DNA from: an uncultured Flaviramulus sp.
Lineage (GTDB): Bacteria > Bacteroidota > Bacteroidia > Flavobacteriales > Flavobacteriaceae
Assembly (NCBI GenBank): GCA_947501105.1
Contig: CANMUP010000001.1
Location: forward strand, 620,001-684,000
Direction of reading: 5' to 3'
Length of the DNA stretch: 64,000 nucleotides
Below are positions 62,594 to 64,000 of the stretch, in pieces. The notes under the pieces are model-generated. The model was not told the origin of the DNA. It did no database searches and saw only the letters and a list, made by a program, of their open reading frames with translations. A program made the position numbers and the translations under genes. How positions within the stretch are numbered: position 1 is the stretch's first letter; every line of letters begins with the position of its first letter.

Positions 62594-63808
62594 TTAAGAA
62601 AGCATCATTTTAGCTTTTTTAACACCTTCTACTAAAGTGTCAATTTCTGCTTTGGTATTATAGAACGAAAAAGAAGCGCGAATAGTTCCTGGAATATTGT
62701 AAAAATCCATGATAGGTTGAGCACAATGATGACCTGTACGCACAGCAATTCCTAGTTTATCTAAAATAGTACCTACATCGTAAGGATGAATACTATTTAA
62801 GTTAAATGAAATAACCGATGTTTTGTTTTTTGAGGTTCCATAGATTTTTAAGCCTTCAATAGCGAGAAGTTTTTCTGTGGCATATTCTAACAACTCGTGT
62901 TCGTATTTAGCAATATTGTTAAAACCAACATTATTCATATAATCGATTGCAGCACCAAAAGCAATACCGCCACAAATATTAGGTGTACCTGCTTCAAATT
63001 TATGCGGTAAATTGGCGTAAGTAGTTTTTTCGAAAGTTACTTCGGCAATCATTTCGCCTCCACCTTGATATGGTGGTAATTTGTTTAACCAGTCTTCTTT
63101 TCCGTAAAGCATTCCCACTCCTGTTGGTCCGCACATTTTATGTGCTGAGGCTACATAAAAATCGACATCTAGTTTTTGAACGTCAGGTTTTATATGTGGA
63201 CACGATTGTGCGCCATCAATTAAAACAGCTGCACCAACCTTATGTGCTTTTTCAATGATATATTCAATAGGATTTATGGTACCTAAAGCATTGGATATGT
63301 GGTTAACAAAAACGAGTTTTGTGTTTTTTGTGAGTAATATATCGTAATCGTCCATTACCAATTCGCCATCTTGGTTCATTGGAATAACTTTTAATATAGC
63401 CCCTGTGCGTTCACATAACATTTGCCATGGTACAATATTACTATGATGCTCTAAGGCTGAAACAATAACTTCGTCTCCTTTTTTTAGTAATGATGAAAAC
63501 CCATTAGCTACTAGGTTTATACTATGTGTTGTTCCAGAAGTAAGTATAATTTCGTGCGAAAATTTTGCGTTGAAATGTGCTTGTACTTTTTGGCGAGCTT
63601 GTTCGTATAAATCGGTTGCTTCTTGACTTAAAGTATGTACACCACGATGAATATTGGCATTGTAATTTGAATAATAATCTACAATAACATCAATGACTTG
63701 TTGAGGTGTTTGCGAAGTTGCTGCATTATCAAAATACACTAAAGATTTACCATTTACTTGTCTGGAAAGAATGGGAAAGTCTTTTCTTATGTCGTTTACT
63801 TTAAACAT
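62594..63808 (-). CDS. sufS: cysteine desulfurase SufS
   Basis: This 404-residue PLP enzyme of the SufS (class II NifS-like) type takes sulfur from cysteine for Fe-S clusters. The PLP lysine is K224 in SAHKMCGPTG, and the persulfide Cys is C362 in RTGHHCAQP. SALEHHSNIVPW and IDGAQSCPH are also typical. It follows sufD with 91 nt between, which contain a family B repeat element. The usual partner sufE is displaced to 59990. Confidence 0.96.
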   Translation of the reverse strand: MFKVNDIRKDFPILSRQVNGKSLVYFDNAATSQTPQQVIDVIVDYYSNYNANIHRGVHTLSQEATDLYEQARQKVQAHFNAKFSHEIILTSGTTHSINLVANGFSSLLKKGDEVIVSALEHHSNIVPWQMLCERTGAILKVIPMNQDGELVMDDYDILLTKNTKLVFVNHISNALGTINPIEYIIEKAHKVGAAVLIDGAQSCPHIKPDVQKLDVDFYVASAHKMCGPTGVGMLYGKEDWLNKLPPYQGGGEMIAEVTFEKTTYANLPHKFEAGTPNICGGIAFGAAIDYMNNVGFNNIAKYEHELLEYATEKLLAIEGLKIYGTSKNKTSVISFNLNSIHPYDVGTILDKLGIAVRTGHHCAQPIMDFYNIPGTIRASFSFYNTKAEIDTLVEGVKKAKMMLS

Positions 63809-63819
63809 GGCTGATTGTT

Positions 63820-63891
63820 TAGCCCCGATAGAAACGGCATCCTTTTTTGAGGTACGAAAAAAAGATACAGTGGATAGCGGGAAATAGCTTC
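63820..63891 (-). repeat. dispersed hairpin element, family B copy 2
   Basis: Read on the minus strand, this block starts 8 nt after the sufD stop with GAAGCTATTTCCCGC, ends GTTTCTATCGGGGCTA, and is closely similar to 37155-37224 along its length. The stem arms around CTTTTTT / AAAAAAG are kept although their bases differ from copy 1, so the structure seems conserved. It lies within the suf operon. Confidence 0.75.
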
Positions 63892-63899
63892 AAATGGTT

Positions 63900-64000
63900 T
63901 TATAAATCAAATCCAATATTAACACCTAGTTTATTGGCAATAATTTTTGTGATGCGTTGTTTCATTTCTCGAATTTTAACCGAGCTTAACACGTTGTTAC
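63900..64000 (-). CDS. sufD: Fe-S assembly protein SufD (C-terminal fragment, gene cut by the window edge)
   Basis: The last 33 codons of a minus-strand frame enter the window and end NIGFDL. The segment VKIREMKQRITKIIANKLG resembles the C-terminal helix of SufD. The position just before sufS matches the usual sufBCDS order. The identification rests on a short fragment and on context. Confidence 0.6.
   Translation of the reverse strand, partial: NNVLSSVKIREMKQRITKIIANKLGVNIGFDL

Overview
The window is chromosomal DNA from a member of the Bacteroidota, almost certainly a flavobacterium (Flavobacteriaceae). The evidence is an AT-rich sequence with high coding density, no Shine-Dalgarno pattern before most genes, many promoters of the Bacteroidota type (TTG about 19 bp before TAnnTTTG), many TonB-dependent receptors and lipoproteins, and family markers such as DUF4270, DUF5689, DUF2480, DUF3078 and atpD-atpC separated from the other ATP synthase genes. 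The genus cannot be fixed from the sequence. There are no rRNA or tRNA genes, CRISPR arrays, insertion sequences or prophage genes that I can see, and no gene-free stretch exceeds about 225 bp.

Layout. 0-2.4 kb: biotin genes (bioF, a DUF2007 protein, bioD cut by the window edge) and a small membrane protein. 2.4-5.7 kb: a DUF2975 membrane protein, its Xre-type regulator and an acetyltransferase, behind a promoter covered by a palindromic operator; then umuC and umuD in reversed order. 5.7-12.1 kb: atpC and atpD, then an SGNH-hydrolase lipoprotein with a TonB-dependent receptor. 12.3-26.8 kb: housekeeping genes (glmS, DUF4270, a truncated GT5 protein, panC, panD, a flippase-like membrane protein, an esterase-like protein, radA, ileS, a DksA-like protein, lspA). 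26.9-35.8 kb: an OmpA-like secreted protein, 5-formyl-THF cyclo-ligase, a RimK/aspartoacylase pair, uvrC and a PlpD-like patatin. 36-43.3 kb: aromatic amino-acid catabolism (hmgA, hppD, a tryptophan 2,3-dioxygenase family gene) with an M23 peptidase and pgi.

43.4-56.1 kb looks like an accessory nutrient-scavenging region. Two related TonB-dependent receptors are each followed by a surface lipoprotein, and they are mixed with three predicted metal-dependent nucleases: a lipoprotein endonuclease I and two endonuclease/exonuclease/phosphatase paralogues. I propose that it handles extracellular DNA. 56.1-64 kb holds hflX and the SUF Fe-S assembly locus (sufD, sufS, sufE, a DUF59 gene, DUF2480, DUF3078), interrupted by an M43 metalloprotease, a META-domain lipoprotein and a methyltransferase.

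The most unusual signal is non-coding. Six compact inverted-repeat elements of four kinds each begin within about ten bases after a stop codon, nearly all inside polycistronic units: umuC/umuD, atpD/atpC, hmgA/hppD, hflX 3' end, sufE/DUF59 and sufD/sufS. The two kinds that occur twice keep the same orientation relative to the upstream gene. Other notable signals are operator-like palindromes at several promoters, a bipartite motif shared by two TonB-receptor upstream regions, and a set of promoters whose -7 box ends 4-5 nt before the start codon, implying leaderless mRNAs.
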